A stretch of 64,000 bases of DNA from Lutibacter sp. A80. GTDB taxonomy: Bacteria; Bacteroidota; Bacteroidia; Flavobacteriales; Flavobacteriaceae. This document shows positions 37,225-45,986 of this stretch, one piece after another. Position 1 is the first letter of the stretch; every line of letters begins with the position of its first letter. Position numbers and translations under genes: made by a program. The stretch lies in assembly GCF_022429645.1 (NCBI RefSeq), contig NZ_CP092480.1:647501-711500 (forward strand), written 5' to 3'. Under the pieces are notes generated by a model. The model worked only from the letters and a program-made list of their open reading frames with translations, was not told where the DNA came from and did not search any database.

Positions 37225-38631
37225 ATGAAGAATAGCATTTTAAAATATATAACATTTGCCGTAATAACACTTTTAGTAATCAGTTCTTGCGGTGTCGTAA
37301 ATAAAAAATATACAATTCCAAAATCAGAATATTCTGAAAATTATAGAGACACTCTTATACAAGATACTTCTTCAATTGCCATGTTTCCTTGGAAGAAAAT
37401 AATTTCAGATAGTATTTTACAAAAATTAATTGAAGAAGGATTGCAAAATAATTTAGACTTAAAGTCTGCTTTAGAAAATATAAATCAAGCACAAGCTAGT
37501 TTAACTCAAGCAAAACTATCCTTTTTTCCTAGTTTAGATGGAAATGCTCAAGTAACAAGATCTAGAATATCAGAAGCAGCTTCAAGCGGTGCAATAAATA
37601 ATGTAAGCTTAAATTCAACTTCATATATAGGACAATTGAAAAGCAGTTGGGAATTGGATATTTGGGGAAAATTACGAAGCAATAAAAGATCTGTTTTAGC
37701 TTCATTCTTAAAAACAGAAGCGGCAACTAGAGTAATTCAAACACAGCTAATATCTGATATTTCACAACATTATTATAATTTGTTAGCCCTTGATGCTCAA
37801 TTAGCAATAACGAAACGAACCCTAAAGAATAGAATAGGTGATCAGGAAACAATGAAATACCTTAAAGAATCTGCAGTAGTTGATGGTTCAGCTGTTGTAC
37901 AAAGTGAAGCAAGTAGATATGCCATAGAAGCATCTATTCCAGATATTGAAATGAGTATTTTACAAGAAGAAAATACACTTTCTATATTGTTAGGAAGATT
38001 ACCAGGTGCAATAGAAAGAACCTCATTAGAGGAACAGACTGCTTTTTCTGATTTAAAAATAGGAATACCTACATCACTTTTAAGAAATAGACCAGACATT
38101 CAGGAAGCTGAATTGGCCTTTAGAGTTACTTTTGAAGATGTAAATATGGCAAAAAGCTATTTCTATCCATCTTTTACAATTACGGCAAATGCAGGTATAT
38201 CTTCTTTAAATTTATCTGATTTTTTCGATCAATCTATATTTTATAACCTAATAGGCGGTTTAACTCAACCTATTTTTGCTAATGGTGAAAATAAGGCACG
38301 ACTTAAAATAAATAAATCTAAACAACAACAAGCTTTTTATAATTATAAATCTACGTGGTTATCCGCAGGAAGTGAAATATCAAATGCCTTATTTAGTTAT
38401 AAAAAAGCAATTGAAAAACAAAAATCTAGAGCATCTCAAATTTCAGCTTTAGAAAAATCTGTAGAATTTACACAAGCACTTTTAAAATATTCTTCTAATA
38501 CCAACTATACAGATGTTCTAACAACACAAAACAACTTATTATCTGCTCAATTAGATGGTATTTCTGATAAACAACAAGAATTATTGGCTATAATTCAGTT
38601 ATACAGAGCACTTGGTGGTGGATGGAAGTAG
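37225..38631 (+). CDS. TolC/NodT-family outer-membrane factor lipoprotein
   Basis: The 468-residue protein has a lipobox (LVISSCG, cysteine near residue 22) and the two-repeat NodT outer-membrane-factor architecture. WKKIISDSILQKLIEEGLQNNLDLKSA opens the first repeat, and the family motif FYPSFTITANAG lies near residue 310. It is the outlet for the RND pump encoded 9 bp upstream. It is the last gene of the block; a large AT-rich inverted repeat lies about 215 bp downstream, followed by an attC-like element. Confidence 0.93.
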   Translation: MKNSILKYITFAVITLLVISSCGVVNKKYTIPKSEYSENYRDTLIQDTSSIAMFPWKKIISDSILQKLIEEGLQNNLDLKSALENINQAQASLTQAKLSFFPSLDGNAQVTRSRISEAASSGAINNVSLNSTSYIGQLKSSWELDIWGKLRSNKRSVLASFLKTEAATRVIQTQLISDISQHYYNLLALDAQLAITKRTLKNRIGDQETMKYLKESAVVDGSAVVQSEASRYAIEASIPDIEMSILQEENTLSILLGRLPGAIERTSLEEQTAFSDLKIGIPTSLLRNRPDIQEAELAFRVTFEDVNMAKSYFYPSFTITANAGISSLNLSDFFDQSIFYNLIGGLTQPIFANGENKARLKINKSKQQQAFYNYKSTWLSAGSEISNALFSYKKAIEKQKSRASQISALEKSVEFTQALLKYSSNTNYTDVLTTQNNLLSAQLDGISDKQQELLAIIQLYRALGGGWK

Positions 38632-39068
38632 AAATCCATACCTTATAATAATTAAAATATATGTATATCTAAAAAGTAAAATTATTGACACCTAAATTTG
38701 TATTAGGTTTTCAAAATAGTTGGAAATAATAAAGGTCAGATTCTAAAACAAGTTGAGAATAAGGGGTTTCTGAAATTTTTATACGGTCTCCTATAACTTT
38801 AATTATTGCTGTACAGTATTGTATCGTATATAAAATAACAAAGCATATAAATGTATTATATATTTAATAGAATACATTTATGTGCCTTTAAAAACACACT
38901 TTATGCATTGGTCTTTTGCACTTGGCGCTAACGGCAAATTGTATGGTGTCGTAGCGGATTACGTGAGGTTTATTTTCAAATAATCACTAATGATCGAGCG
39001 AGTTCTAATGCTCAAAACCTGCACTAAACCCGCTATGAACTATACAAAATGTTAGCAGTAGTTTTTTC
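38632..39068. other. Gap after the efflux block with AT-rich inverted repeat and attC-like element
   Basis: 437 bp with no convincing coding frame. ATAAATGTATT (38847-38857) and AATACATTTAT (38871-38881) form perfect 11 bp arms with a 13-nt spacer, possibly the block's terminator. An attC-like element occupies 38927-39057. Confidence 0.55.
38927..39057 (-). repeat. attC-like element, family C (TTGTAT arms)
   Basis: Starts GCTAACGGCAAATTGTATGGT, ends ACTATACAAAATGTTAGCA. The ends are complementary with bulges (GCTAAC/GTTAGC and TTGTAT/ATACAA), and the middle holds a CGAGCGAGTTCTAATGCTC hairpin. Related to 51711-51840. Confidence 0.75.
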
Positions 39069-40121
39069 TCATCTCACATAAGTTAAAACTTCAATATCCT
39101 CTATTTGATGAAGATATTTCTCAATAAAGCTTGTATGAGATGAACCAATTATTACCAATATTCTCTTACCTGAATTTTTAGCAATTACATTTAGTATATT
39201 TGATGTAATCTGCAAATTACGCATTTCCCACAAAGAATATCTTGCTCTATCTGAACCTGATTCAAATTGCGTTTCAAACCATATTTCCCATTGTCCTTTT
39301 TTATCTTGTAATTTATACTCATCACTGTTTAAAAAAAGAAATAAATCTGATAAATCTTTTGATTCAACACCTCTAATAGTTAGCTCACTCATTTTTTTAT
39401 AAACAGGCTTTTGAGATATCTTAGATAGTAATTCCGCTCTGCTCTGACAATCTTGTCCAAAATTCGGAAAATAATTAAAGAGCAGTGCTTCATCTTGGAA
39501 ATCATTAACGGCTTCTATAGAATTAAGTTTCTGATGAAATGCCACAGGTACAGCCAAAGTATAGAATTCGCTGTTACTATTTAATTCTTGTTGAATCTGA
39601 GTAATAAGAAACTTGTCAAACTCAGAAAACTCAGAAAACTCATAATTCTCAGATAAAAGATATTGATATTGCAAAGTAGCAGACGGAATATCAGTAATAG
39701 CTAAATAATTATCAAATAAAACTTTCCTATCTTGAACTGACAATTCATTCTTCTTTTTGATTCTCTCTATGACCGCTTGAGCTTCTATAAAATTAATTCC
39801 GTTTACTTTCTAAATAGTATCTGCAATAGTAAGATAAGGCTTACCCCACCTCCCGTTAACTACTCCATTAAAAACAGGATTATTCCTACACTTTATATCA
39901 TATAAAAGTTGACCTTGCATTTTTTCAATACAAACAACATCAAATTCAAAATTATCAAGTTTATCAATAGCTTTGTCAAGCATTTTTATCTCAAAGTTTT
40001 GCATTTGACTAAGGTGAGCTGTTCCAAATACAAGTACTTCCGTTTTCTTTACTTGTCCTAAAAGTAATGTAGGGGCAAGAAAAAGCATAATTATACTGAT
40101 TCTACTAAGATATTTCATCAT
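39069..40121 (-). pseudogene. DUF5694/TraB-like protein gene interrupted by an in-frame TAG
   Basis: The N-terminal part (39810-40121) encodes a signal peptide and KTEVLVFGTAHLSQMQNFEI. It stops at a TAG (39810-39812) after LTIADTI. Reading on in the same frame gives 22 more open codons and joins directly to a 224-residue C-terminal part ending GKRILVIIGSSHTSFIEKYL. The whole, about 350 residues, matches the DUF5694 pattern (an initial GT-x-H strand and a late G-x-x-H strand) of TraB/GumN-like proteins. There is no frameshift: one nonsense codon separates the halves. It may be a fresh pseudogene, a suppressible amber, or a base error. The gene lies between family C and family A repeats. Confidence 0.78.
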
Positions 40122-40150
40122 ATTTGTTTTGTGTCTTTGTTTAAATTACC

Positions 40151-40280
40151 GCCAACGGGTTTTTATAAGATTTGTGCGACTAGAAAAATCGGAGATTTTT
40201 CTGCCGTATTAAATCGTTTGTTAAATGTTTGCCGTTTAAACTAGTTCAAATGCAAGTATAAATTTTATGAGGTGTTCCCA
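40151..40280 (-). repeat. attC-like element, family A copy 3
   Basis: Starts GCCAACGGG and follows family A (TTTATAAGATTTGTGCGAC, AAAAATCGGAGATTTTT). The right border is degenerate (GTTCCCA). Confidence 0.7.
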
Positions 40281-40293
40281 GTAGGGTTTTTAA

Positions 40294-41088
40294 TCATTTT
40301 AGTTGAATGTGAATATGATCATCGTGTCTAACTGCTCTACAACCTTGAAATCTAATCTTATTACTCATTAATTTCATTCTATTTTTTAAATGTGGTTCAA
40401 TGAATATTTTCCCAATCTCTGGTTGTTTCGTAATTGAATTAATCAAATCACTTGTAGCTTTATCTGAAAATTGAATTTTTCTATTTATTTTTCCAAATGT
40501 TAGATATTTAGGAAAATCATATTGCCAATAACCTTTCTCTCTACAAACTTCAAATTGTTTTATCTCATTTTCTCTCGGATTTTCATAAACTCCATATCCA
40601 CTAATTGAAGGTTTTTTATTTGTGATTTCTCCGTTTTCTAATTTGTATATAAGTGATAAATCAATTTTTCTTCCATCGTTATGACTCAAGTGGGGAAGAA
40701 GTGGGAATTTATCAATAAATGGAAAATTTGCATCTAAATAAACAAGGTTAATTCCTTTCTGTTTTTTCTCAAAATCAATTGATATTTTCTCAAGTGTTCT
40801 ATTTAACTCTGGTTTTACGTAATTTCTATTTAAGAGCTTTGTAAAAAAAGTATTTGCCTTGATTATTTCTGTTTCTTTAACTTTTTCTCTTCCGAATGAT
40901 TTAGCCAAATATGGAACAATCACAAATGTTGCAAAAAGGTAAATTATTGAAAAGGTTAAAAATCTTTTTATCCGTTTATTTTCTGAATTTGACTTTACAA
41001 TAAGAATTGTCATTAAATAAATTATTCCTCCAATCTGTGTAAAAACAGTCAGAATTACAATAATTATCAAATGGAGCAATTTTTTCAT
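40294..41088 (-). CDS. Membrane-anchored LAS-type (MepA-like) peptidase
   Basis: The 264-residue protein has two N-terminal membrane helices (about 5-31 and 42-62) and a periplasmic domain with the LAS metallopeptidase signature. It shows His136-x6-Asp143 (SHNDGRKIDL) and a C-terminal HDDHIH motif (His255, His258, His260) at the very end of the protein. The second motif is almost that of penicillin-insensitive murein endopeptidase MepA. It should bind zinc and cut peptidoglycan cross-links or D-Ala-D-Ala-type bonds. It is a single-gene unit between two family A elements, with a start codon 18 bp from one border. Confidence 0.7.
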   Translation of the reverse strand: MKKLLHLIIIVILTVFTQIGGIIYLMTILIVKSNSENKRIKRFLTFSIIYLFATFVIVPYLAKSFGREKVKETEIIKANTFFTKLLNRNYVKPELNRTLEKISIDFEKKQKGINLVYLDANFPFIDKFPLLPHLSHNDGRKIDLSLIYKLENGEITNKKPSISGYGVYENPRENEIKQFEVCREKGYWQYDFPKYLTFGKINRKIQFSDKATSDLINSITKQPEIGKIFIEPHLKNRMKLMSNKIRFQGCRAVRHDDHIHIQLK

Positions 41089-41106
41089 TTTTCTGTGGGA
41101 CTTACT

Positions 41107-41237
41107 GCTAACAGCGGGCTTTTATATGATTTGTGCGACTGGAAAATCGGAGATTTTTCGGACGTAGCAAATCGTTTGTTGAATATTTGTCGTTTGTACC
41201 AGTTCAAATTTAAGCATAAATATATGAGTTGTTGTGG
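41107..41237 (-). repeat. attC-like element, family A copy 4
   Basis: Starts GCTAACAG, ends GTTGTGG; full family A body including ACTGGAAAATCGGAG and GCAAATCGTTTGTTGAAT. Confidence 0.78.
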
Positions 41238-41243
41238 TTTGTA

Positions 41244-41834
41244 TTATGATATCTCTTTAAGTATATATTTCTCTATTTTCCATTGGCCTTTTTCTTTTTT
41301 TAATATATACATTCCATAATCTCCAGCTAAACAACTTACAGCTGTTCCAACTCCAACAATTGCTTGATTATAATTGGAGTTAAAAGCTATTCTCGAGAAA
41401 CTTAAATATAAATGAAAATCATCAAACTCGCATTTACCTTTCATATTTTTAATATGTTTATCGGTAAGTGCTATAAATTTCACATCATCAAATAAATCAA
41501 TTTTGTCAATTTTAATATATTCATTTGTCTGAAGAGTTCGTAGATTTTCAAATAATTCTCCATATTTAATTCTATTTTCATCTCTCATACCAATCGTTTT
41601 TCCAATTGGCTCCATCATAGATTGTACAGCTACAATAAAATGATTATCAATATAATATTTACTTATATCAAAATTCTTATTGCGACCTGATTTAAAAGGA
41701 TGACTTGAAGGTGAATTTTTGGCAATTAAATTAATAATGTCGTAAGTGTTAGTATTTTCTTTATTTGAATATTTATCACAACTTGTCAGTGAAATCAATA
41801 AAAAAAATAGAACGTAATTTTTCATTTTTAGCAA
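41244..41834 (-). CDS. Hypothetical lipoprotein
   Basis: Not recognised. The 196-residue product (or 193 from the second Met) has a lipoprotein signal (FFLLISLTSC). The body ends with an AVSCLAGDYGMYILKKEKGQWKIEKYIL segment that looks like two terminal beta strands, as in NTF2-like folds. It is a single-gene unit; the stop lies 6 bp from the border of family A copy 4. Confidence 0.72.
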   Translation of the reverse strand: MLKMKNYVLFFLLISLTSCDKYSNKENTNTYDIINLIAKNSPSSHPFKSGRNKNFDISKYYIDNHFIVAVQSMMEPIGKTIGMRDENRIKYGELFENLRTLQTNEYIKIDKIDLFDDVKFIALTDKHIKNMKGKCEFDDFHLYLSFSRIAFNSNYNQAIVGVGTAVSCLAGDYGMYILKKEKGQWKIEKYILKEIS

Positions 41835-41890
41835 TTTTTTAATTCAGAACTCATATTTAAATATTGAACTAAATTTTTATTCGATATAAA

Positions 41891-42116
41891 CCACAATGTG
41901 TTATATACTACATTTATATTCGTTTATCCCAATTACCTTACTAGGGTAGAGGAACATTATACTTATTTACTTCTTTTTTATGCTGCATTTTTTCAAGTAC
42001 TAATTTAACAAAAAAAGCCTATTAAAACATTAAATATATTTTTATAGGCTCAGAATTATATTGGTATAAATTAACGAAGAATATACTTGTTTATTAACTC
42101 AGTTCTTTGTTGTTCT
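41891..42116 (-). repeat. Family B palindromic element, copy 3
   Basis: Complete copy of about 226 bp with CAATGTGTTATATAC at the left and CAGTTCTTTGTTG at the right. AGCCTAT...ATAGGCT form a central hairpin around TAAAACATTAAATATATTTT. Confidence 0.7.
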
Positions 42117-42132
42117 TAGGCTTTATATTTGT

Positions 42133-43338
42133 TTAAAGTAACAACGTTTTTTTCAACTGAAATTCTAATGTTTCACCATTACGTAATACTTTAATGGTTA
42201 TTTCATCTGTTCCTTTTGGCATAATACCCTTGTCAAAAAAAGCACATTTATTGTTATCAGTAATGTTTGTAAAATCAATACTATTAATCTGTAATACTTC
42301 ATCTCCAAATTGTAACACTTTTGATGCAGCTGTATCATTATATATAAAATCTACAAAAACCTTATTTCCATTAAAGCTAGGTATAAAACCAAAATGATTT
42401 AATGCCGTATTATTAGAAACGCCTTCTTGAATCATTGTAACCTTTCGTGCTTCCCAATTTAAAATCAATCTATAATTTTTAAAAAATGAAATTCCGAGGT
42501 TTGTTTTACCATCTTTCACCTTCATCACCTTATTTTTTATAATATGATTACCTATTTTTATCTCGTCTACTTTAGCAGATATCTCGTCTCTCTTTTCACC
42601 CTTTCCATACATACCAATAGTAGTATATCCAGAACCTAATATATACTTCGAGATTTTATTAGATTCTTTTTGTTTTACAAAATCTAAATACGATAAATGT
42701 GGTGTAGAATTGTTACCTAAATCAATCATATTATTTAATGCCTTTTCGCCATTTATATAGCTAATAATAGATGGTTGACTAGCCGCAGTACCAATAAACA
42801 TTTTTGATTCTATAGCATCCGCCGGAATATTTAATTGCTGTTCATTATCTGTTATGGTAATTATTTGATTTTTAAAATCGAAATCCCATATAGCAAATCG
42901 CATTAAATTAGAACCAATAAAGCCATCAACATTTAAGCAAGCAAGTTCACCACTATTAAAATCTGATATGGCAGCAATCGTATTCTGAAAATGAATTCCT
43001 CCTATTTCAATATCGTCTATTTTTGTATAGTTAAGTAGTTGGCTAGTTTTGTGAACATCCGTTATATTTTCACTTCCTAAAGACGTAACGTTAAGTTTTT
43101 CAGCCAATTCTTTTGAAAGTGCGTTAGAAGCTCCAGTGTCTAAAATAAAGTCATATGTTTCATTTTCAATAGTTACTTTAAGAATAATAAGTCCTTTACG
43201 GTATTCAAATGGGATAGTAGTTTTAAAGTCTTCCTGAACGATATTTCCTTGTTTAAGGGTTTTATTAATTTTTGAAGATGCACAACTGGATAATAAAGTG
43301 ATTATAATAAGTGAACATAGTAGTTTGGTTAATTTCAT
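42133..43338 (-). CDS. Retropepsin-like aspartyl protease lipoprotein with PDZ domain
   Basis: The 401-residue protein has a lipobox (ITLLSSCASS, cysteine near residue 19). The catalytic DTGA is in DFILDTGASNAL (Asp67), and a second, degenerate half (NMIDLGNNSTPH) follows near residue 215. A C-terminal PDZ-like domain (about 310-400) includes LQFGDEVLQINSIDF. This layout is typical of flavobacterial periplasmic aspartyl proteases. The second half lacks a canonical DTG, so activity would depend on pairing of halves or on dimerisation. Confidence 0.85.
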   Translation of the reverse strand: MKLTKLLCSLIIITLLSSCASSKINKTLKQGNIVQEDFKTTIPFEYRKGLIILKVTIENETYDFILDTGASNALSKELAEKLNVTSLGSENITDVHKTSQLLNYTKIDDIEIGGIHFQNTIAAISDFNSGELACLNVDGFIGSNLMRFAIWDFDFKNQIITITDNEQQLNIPADAIESKMFIGTAASQPSIISYINGEKALNNMIDLGNNSTPHLSYLDFVKQKESNKISKYILGSGYTTIGMYGKGEKRDEISAKVDEIKIGNHIIKNKVMKVKDGKTNLGISFFKNYRLILNWEARKVTMIQEGVSNNTALNHFGFIPSFNGNKVFVDFIYNDTAASKVLQFGDEVLQINSIDFTNITDNNKCAFFDKGIMPKGTDEITIKVLRNGETLEFQLKKTLLL

Positions 43339-43429
43339 AATTACATTTCTTAATTTGAATTGATTGATAATTTTTAGTTTGTAAATAAGGGTTTGTTTAT
43401 CCCTTCATATTAATAGACGTAAATTTTTA

Positions 43430-43620
43430 TGAAAAGGTTGCCTGCGTAGTTATTTATTTTTTGATAGTTAACTATTTTGTATAATTAGTGGCGTGGTTTA
43501 GATATAAAATTTAACAAATAAATCACAAATAGACCTAGCATAGCGAACTGGCAAAGTAAAGTCCGAAAGGACTTTCAAAAAGTAGGAGAGAAGTAGCAAT
43601 GAATTATACACTATTTAGCA
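43430..43620 (-). repeat. Degenerate attC-like element with perfect central hairpin
   Basis: Carries AAAGTCC-GAAA-GGACTTT, AAGTAGGAGAGAAG and AGCAATGAATTATAC blocks shared with elements at 24.6, 27.1, 45.8 and 63.5 kb. Ends near TTTAGCAG, without a clear AAC border. Confidence 0.45.
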
Positions 43621-43627
43621 GCAGTTT

Positions 43628-43798
43628 TTATACTTTCAACATAATTTTGTTTATCCAAATTTGGATTCTATCTTTTGTTTCCTCAAAATTTTTAAGGATA
43701 AAATCTTTGTAGTGTTTAATATTTACATCTATTTCAACCAAACCATATTGTTTATTATATTTTAATTCTTTTTTAATTTTAGAATTAATACATTTTCA
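43628..43798 (-). pseudogene. 5'-truncated remnant of an unknown gene
   Basis: About 56 open codons without a start (including GLVEIDVNIKHYKDFILKNF) and a TAA at 43628. It is cut at its 5' side where the IS110-family 3' end begins. Family not recognised. Confidence 0.35.
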
Positions 43799-43826
43799 CT
43801 TGTTTTTCACCACAGTATTTTGTTGG
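43780..43826 (+). mobile_element. IS110-family 3'-end remnant at an attC-like border
   Basis: The 3' end TTAATACATTTTCACTTG, then CACCACAGTATTTTGTTGGC, matches the right end of the IS110-family element at 62.9 kb and the remnant at 50.5 kb, ending at the same GTTGGC. Confidence 0.55.
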
Positions 43827-43835
43827 CAACTGGCT

Positions 43836-44690
43836 TTATTTTATTTCAATTTTGTCGTTAGTTCTAATGTAAATTAAAGCTTCCTCAGTTGTTGAAATTT
43901 CGTGTGAACTATTTCCTGTTGATTCAAAATAACTTCCAGCGTTTAAGTTTGTTGAAGCATTGGCATTAGGCATTTTATAATCAACATTCCCATCTATAAT
44001 TACGCCATAAAAAACAGTTCCTTTACTGTAAATATTTCCTTTAAAATTCTTAGGAAGTTTTACAAAAACGCCACGCATATGGTTTGCATTTCCCCATAAA
44101 AAACTAATTTTTGATTGGTTATTAGTTGAAATCCAATTTGTTTGGGAATGATCGAGCCAAATAATATTAGAAGCATCAACATTAATTGGGCGTTCCCCAT
44201 TATCAAAAGATTCAGTAGTTGGTTTTACTAAATAAGGGCCATTATCGATTTCGATATACGCCATTGTTCCTTCTCCTTTGGCAGCTGTTATATGTGATTC
44301 ACCAGCAGGTTGTGTCCAAAATGAGCCAACAGGCATCCACATACTTTCGGCTGCTGGGTCGTCATTATGTATTAATCCTTTCATTACAATTGCTCGATAC
44401 GTTACATTATGAATATGAGGTGGTGATGAAAATCCATCTACAAATTTCCCTATATATCCAGTTGGAACTTCGGCTTTTCTATCTCCCCAAATTGTTCCAG
44501 CCAAAGGACTTTTATCTCCTCTTGCGGGGTTCATTTGTTCCCAAATAATATCAGAACTTAAACCAATTTTATTGGTTGGGTTTTCTATAGATTCGGAAAC
44601 AGTATTTTCTGTCTGTTTTTCTTCTATTTTTGGATTGTTGTACGAAACAAGAAACCCAAGAATTAAGGTTAAATAAGTGATTGATTTCAT
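43836..44690 (-). CDS. DUF4437 cupin-domain protein, exported
   Basis: The 284-residue product has a short N-terminal hydrophobic segment ([15 protein letters not shown]) and then two cupin-like repeats of the DUF4437 type. The first contains [20 protein letters not shown] with metal-ligand-like histidines, and the second contains [11 protein letters not shown] and [16 protein letters not shown]. The first repeat keeps the histidines better. Likely a small-molecule or metal-binding enzyme. Its start is 13 bp downstream of the nitroreductase stop, so the two are cotranscribed and probably under the HxlR regulator. Confidence 0.83.
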   Translation of the reverse strand: MKSITYLTLILGFLVSYNNPKIEEKQTENTVSESIENPTNKIGLSSDIIWEQMNPARGDKSPLAGTIWGDRKAEVPTGYIGKFVDGFSSPPHIHNVTYRAIVMKGLIHNDDPAAESMWMPVGSFWTQPAGESHITAAKGEGTMAYIEIDNGPYLVKPTTESFDNGERPINVDASNIIWLDHSQTNWISTNNQSKISFLWGNANHMRGVFVKLPKNFKGNIYSKGTVFYGVIIDGNVDYKMPNANASTNLNAGSYFESTGNSSHEISTTEEALIYIRTNDKIEIK

Positions 44691-44703
44691 TATTTCTGTT
44701 TTT

Positions 44704-45363
44704 TTAAATTACTGTTATTATTTCACTTTCTAATAATCTAGATTTCGGTGTTTTTTCGGTAGAATTAAAATCAGAAGTTGCTCTATAACCTAATGAAACA
44801 GCTACTAAAGAAGTATAGCCTTTTTCTCTTAATCCAAATTCTTCATCCAATGCTTTTACATCAATTCCCTCCATTGGAGTAGCATCAATATTTAAACTTG
44901 CTACACCTAATAAAAAATTTCCAATGTTTAAGTAAACTTGTTTTTCCATCCAATGCTGAAGATCTTTTAAATCGTATTTATGAATACCAGCAAACGCTTT
45001 TACAGCACCTAAAAATCCATTTTTTACGTCTTCATTTGGAAACCTTCCATTTTTATCATCTGTGTCGGCAATATGCTTGTAGTAATTTTCATCTGTATCA
45101 ACCTTAGAACAAAACAATACAACAGCTGATGCATTCAATACTTTTGGTTCATTAAAATGGAAAAAGCCTTGTGTTCCTTTTGCCATTCTTTCTTTTCCTT
45201 CTTTGGTTTCAGCAATTATAAAATGCCAAGGTTGAAGATTTACACTTGATGGACTCATTCTTAATAAATTCTTAATTTCAAGCATATCTGCATCAGATAT
45301 TTTTTTGGTTGGGTCAAACTCTTTGGTTGTGTATCTCCAGTTTAGTGTTTCTTTTAAATTCAT
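44704..45363 (-). CDS. NfsB-like NAD(P)H nitroreductase
   Basis: The 219-residue protein is an FMN-dependent nitroreductase of the NfsB branch. It opens with [15 protein letters not shown] (Arg and Ser/Thr contacts to FMN phosphate), has [16 protein letters not shown] near residue 36, and ends with [17 protein letters not shown]. It reduces nitroaromatics or quinones. It is the first gene of an operon with the DUF4437 cupin gene and is divergent from an HxlR regulator; the two promoters overlap face to face. Confidence 0.92.
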   Translation of the reverse strand: MNLKETLNWRYTTKEFDPTKKISDADMLEIKNLLRMSPSSVNLQPWHFIIAETKEGKERMAKGTQGFFHFNEPKVLNASAVVLFCSKVDTDENYYKHIADTDDKNGRFPNEDVKNGFLGAVKAFAGIHKYDLKDLQHWMEKQVYLNIGNFLLGVASLNIDATPMEGIDVKALDEEFGLREKGYTSLVAVSLGYRATSDFNSTEKTPKSRLLESEIITVI

Positions 45364-45383
45364 AATACTTTAATTTTTTAATT

Positions 45384-45433
45384 ACTATACTTTTTATAGT
45401 TGCAAAACTAAGTATAGTATTTTATCTTTGCAA
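45384..45433. promoter_or_regulatory. Overlapping divergent promoters with an inverted-repeat operator
   Basis: Plus-strand promoter for hxlR: TTG 45400-45402, 20 bp, TATCTTTG 45423-45430. Minus-strand promoter for the nitroreductase: TTG 45433-45431, 20 bp, TAGTTTTG 45410-45403. The two occupy the same 34 bp on opposite strands. Perfect 9 bp inverted arms ACTATACTT (45384-45392) and AAGTATAGT (45410-45418) overlap both, as expected for an HxlR operator. Confidence 0.8.
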
Positions 45434-45463
45434 TAACGGTCAAAAAGGATAGTATAATTTATT

Positions 45464-45817
45464 ATGGAAGAAACACAATCTAAAATGCTCAAATTTAAAG
45501 GTAAAGAATATCCTTGTTGTGCAAGTTTAACAATGGGAGTTATTGGAGGAAAATGGAAAACGGTTATTTTATATCATTTAATGGAAAAAACCTTACGCTA
45601 TAATGAATTAAGAAAAGAAATGCCTACCGTTACTGAACGAACATTGAGCTTACAGCTAAAGGCATTAGAAGAAGATGGTTTAATAAAAAGGAGGGTTTAT
45701 ACATCAAAACCTCCGTTAAAAGTAGAATATTCCTTAACTGATTTTGGTAAAACTCTAATTCCGTTAATCCAATCCATTGCTGATTGGGGAGATTCTGTGG
45801 TTAAAAATTATTCTTAA
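45464..45817 (+). CDS. HxlR-family winged-helix regulator
   Basis: The 117-residue protein has the HxlR winged helix-turn-helix. YPCCASLTMGVIGGKWKTVILYHL (with the Cys-Cys pair that in some members senses quinones or disulfide stress) is followed by RYNELRKEMPTVTERTLSLQLKALEEDGLI and the beta wing. It is the only plus-strand gene in this part of the mosaic and is divergent from the nitroreductase. The shared operator makes it the likely controller of the nitroreductase-DUF4437 operon and of itself. Confidence 0.93.
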   Translation: MEETQSKMLKFKGKEYPCCASLTMGVIGGKWKTVILYHLMEKTLRYNELRKEMPTVTERTLSLQLKALEEDGLIKRRVYTSKPPLKVEYSLTDFGKTLIPLIQSIADWGDSVVKNYS

Positions 45818-45839
45818 CTAGTGTTTTTTTTAGTTTGTT

Positions 45840-45973
45840 GCCAACGGCTTTGTACAAGGTTTAGTTGCGTGTTTTAAGCAACTAATTTACTAAATATTTA
45901 CTGACCAAGAAAATCCGTGAGGATTTTGGTAAGTGTGCTTAAACCTAGCAATTAAGTTTGTACGGTGTTGTAA
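45840..45973 (-). repeat. attC-like element, family C (GTACAA arms)
   Basis: Starts GCCAACGGCTTTGTACAAG, ends TTTGTACGGTGTTGTAA. GTACAA/TTGTAC pair with extrahelical bases near the ends, and the central hairpin is AAAATCC-GTGA-GGATTTT. Closest relative at 63491-63624. Confidence 0.78.
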
Positions 45974-45986
45974 TTTGTTATATTGT

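Larger units (their letters stand above)
43339..43835. other. Gap with degenerate attC-like element, gene remnant and IS110 3' remnant
   Basis: 497 bp. From left to right: a degenerate element at about 43430-43620 with a perfect AAAGTCC-GAAA-GGACTTT hairpin, a short minus-strand gene remnant (43628-43798), and the 3' end of an IS110-family element (about 43780-43826) ending at GTTGGC. Confidence 0.55.

Noticed and set aside
43780..43826. Calling a full IS at 43.8 kb
   Set aside because: Only the 3' end of about 45 bp is present; no transposase frame nearby.
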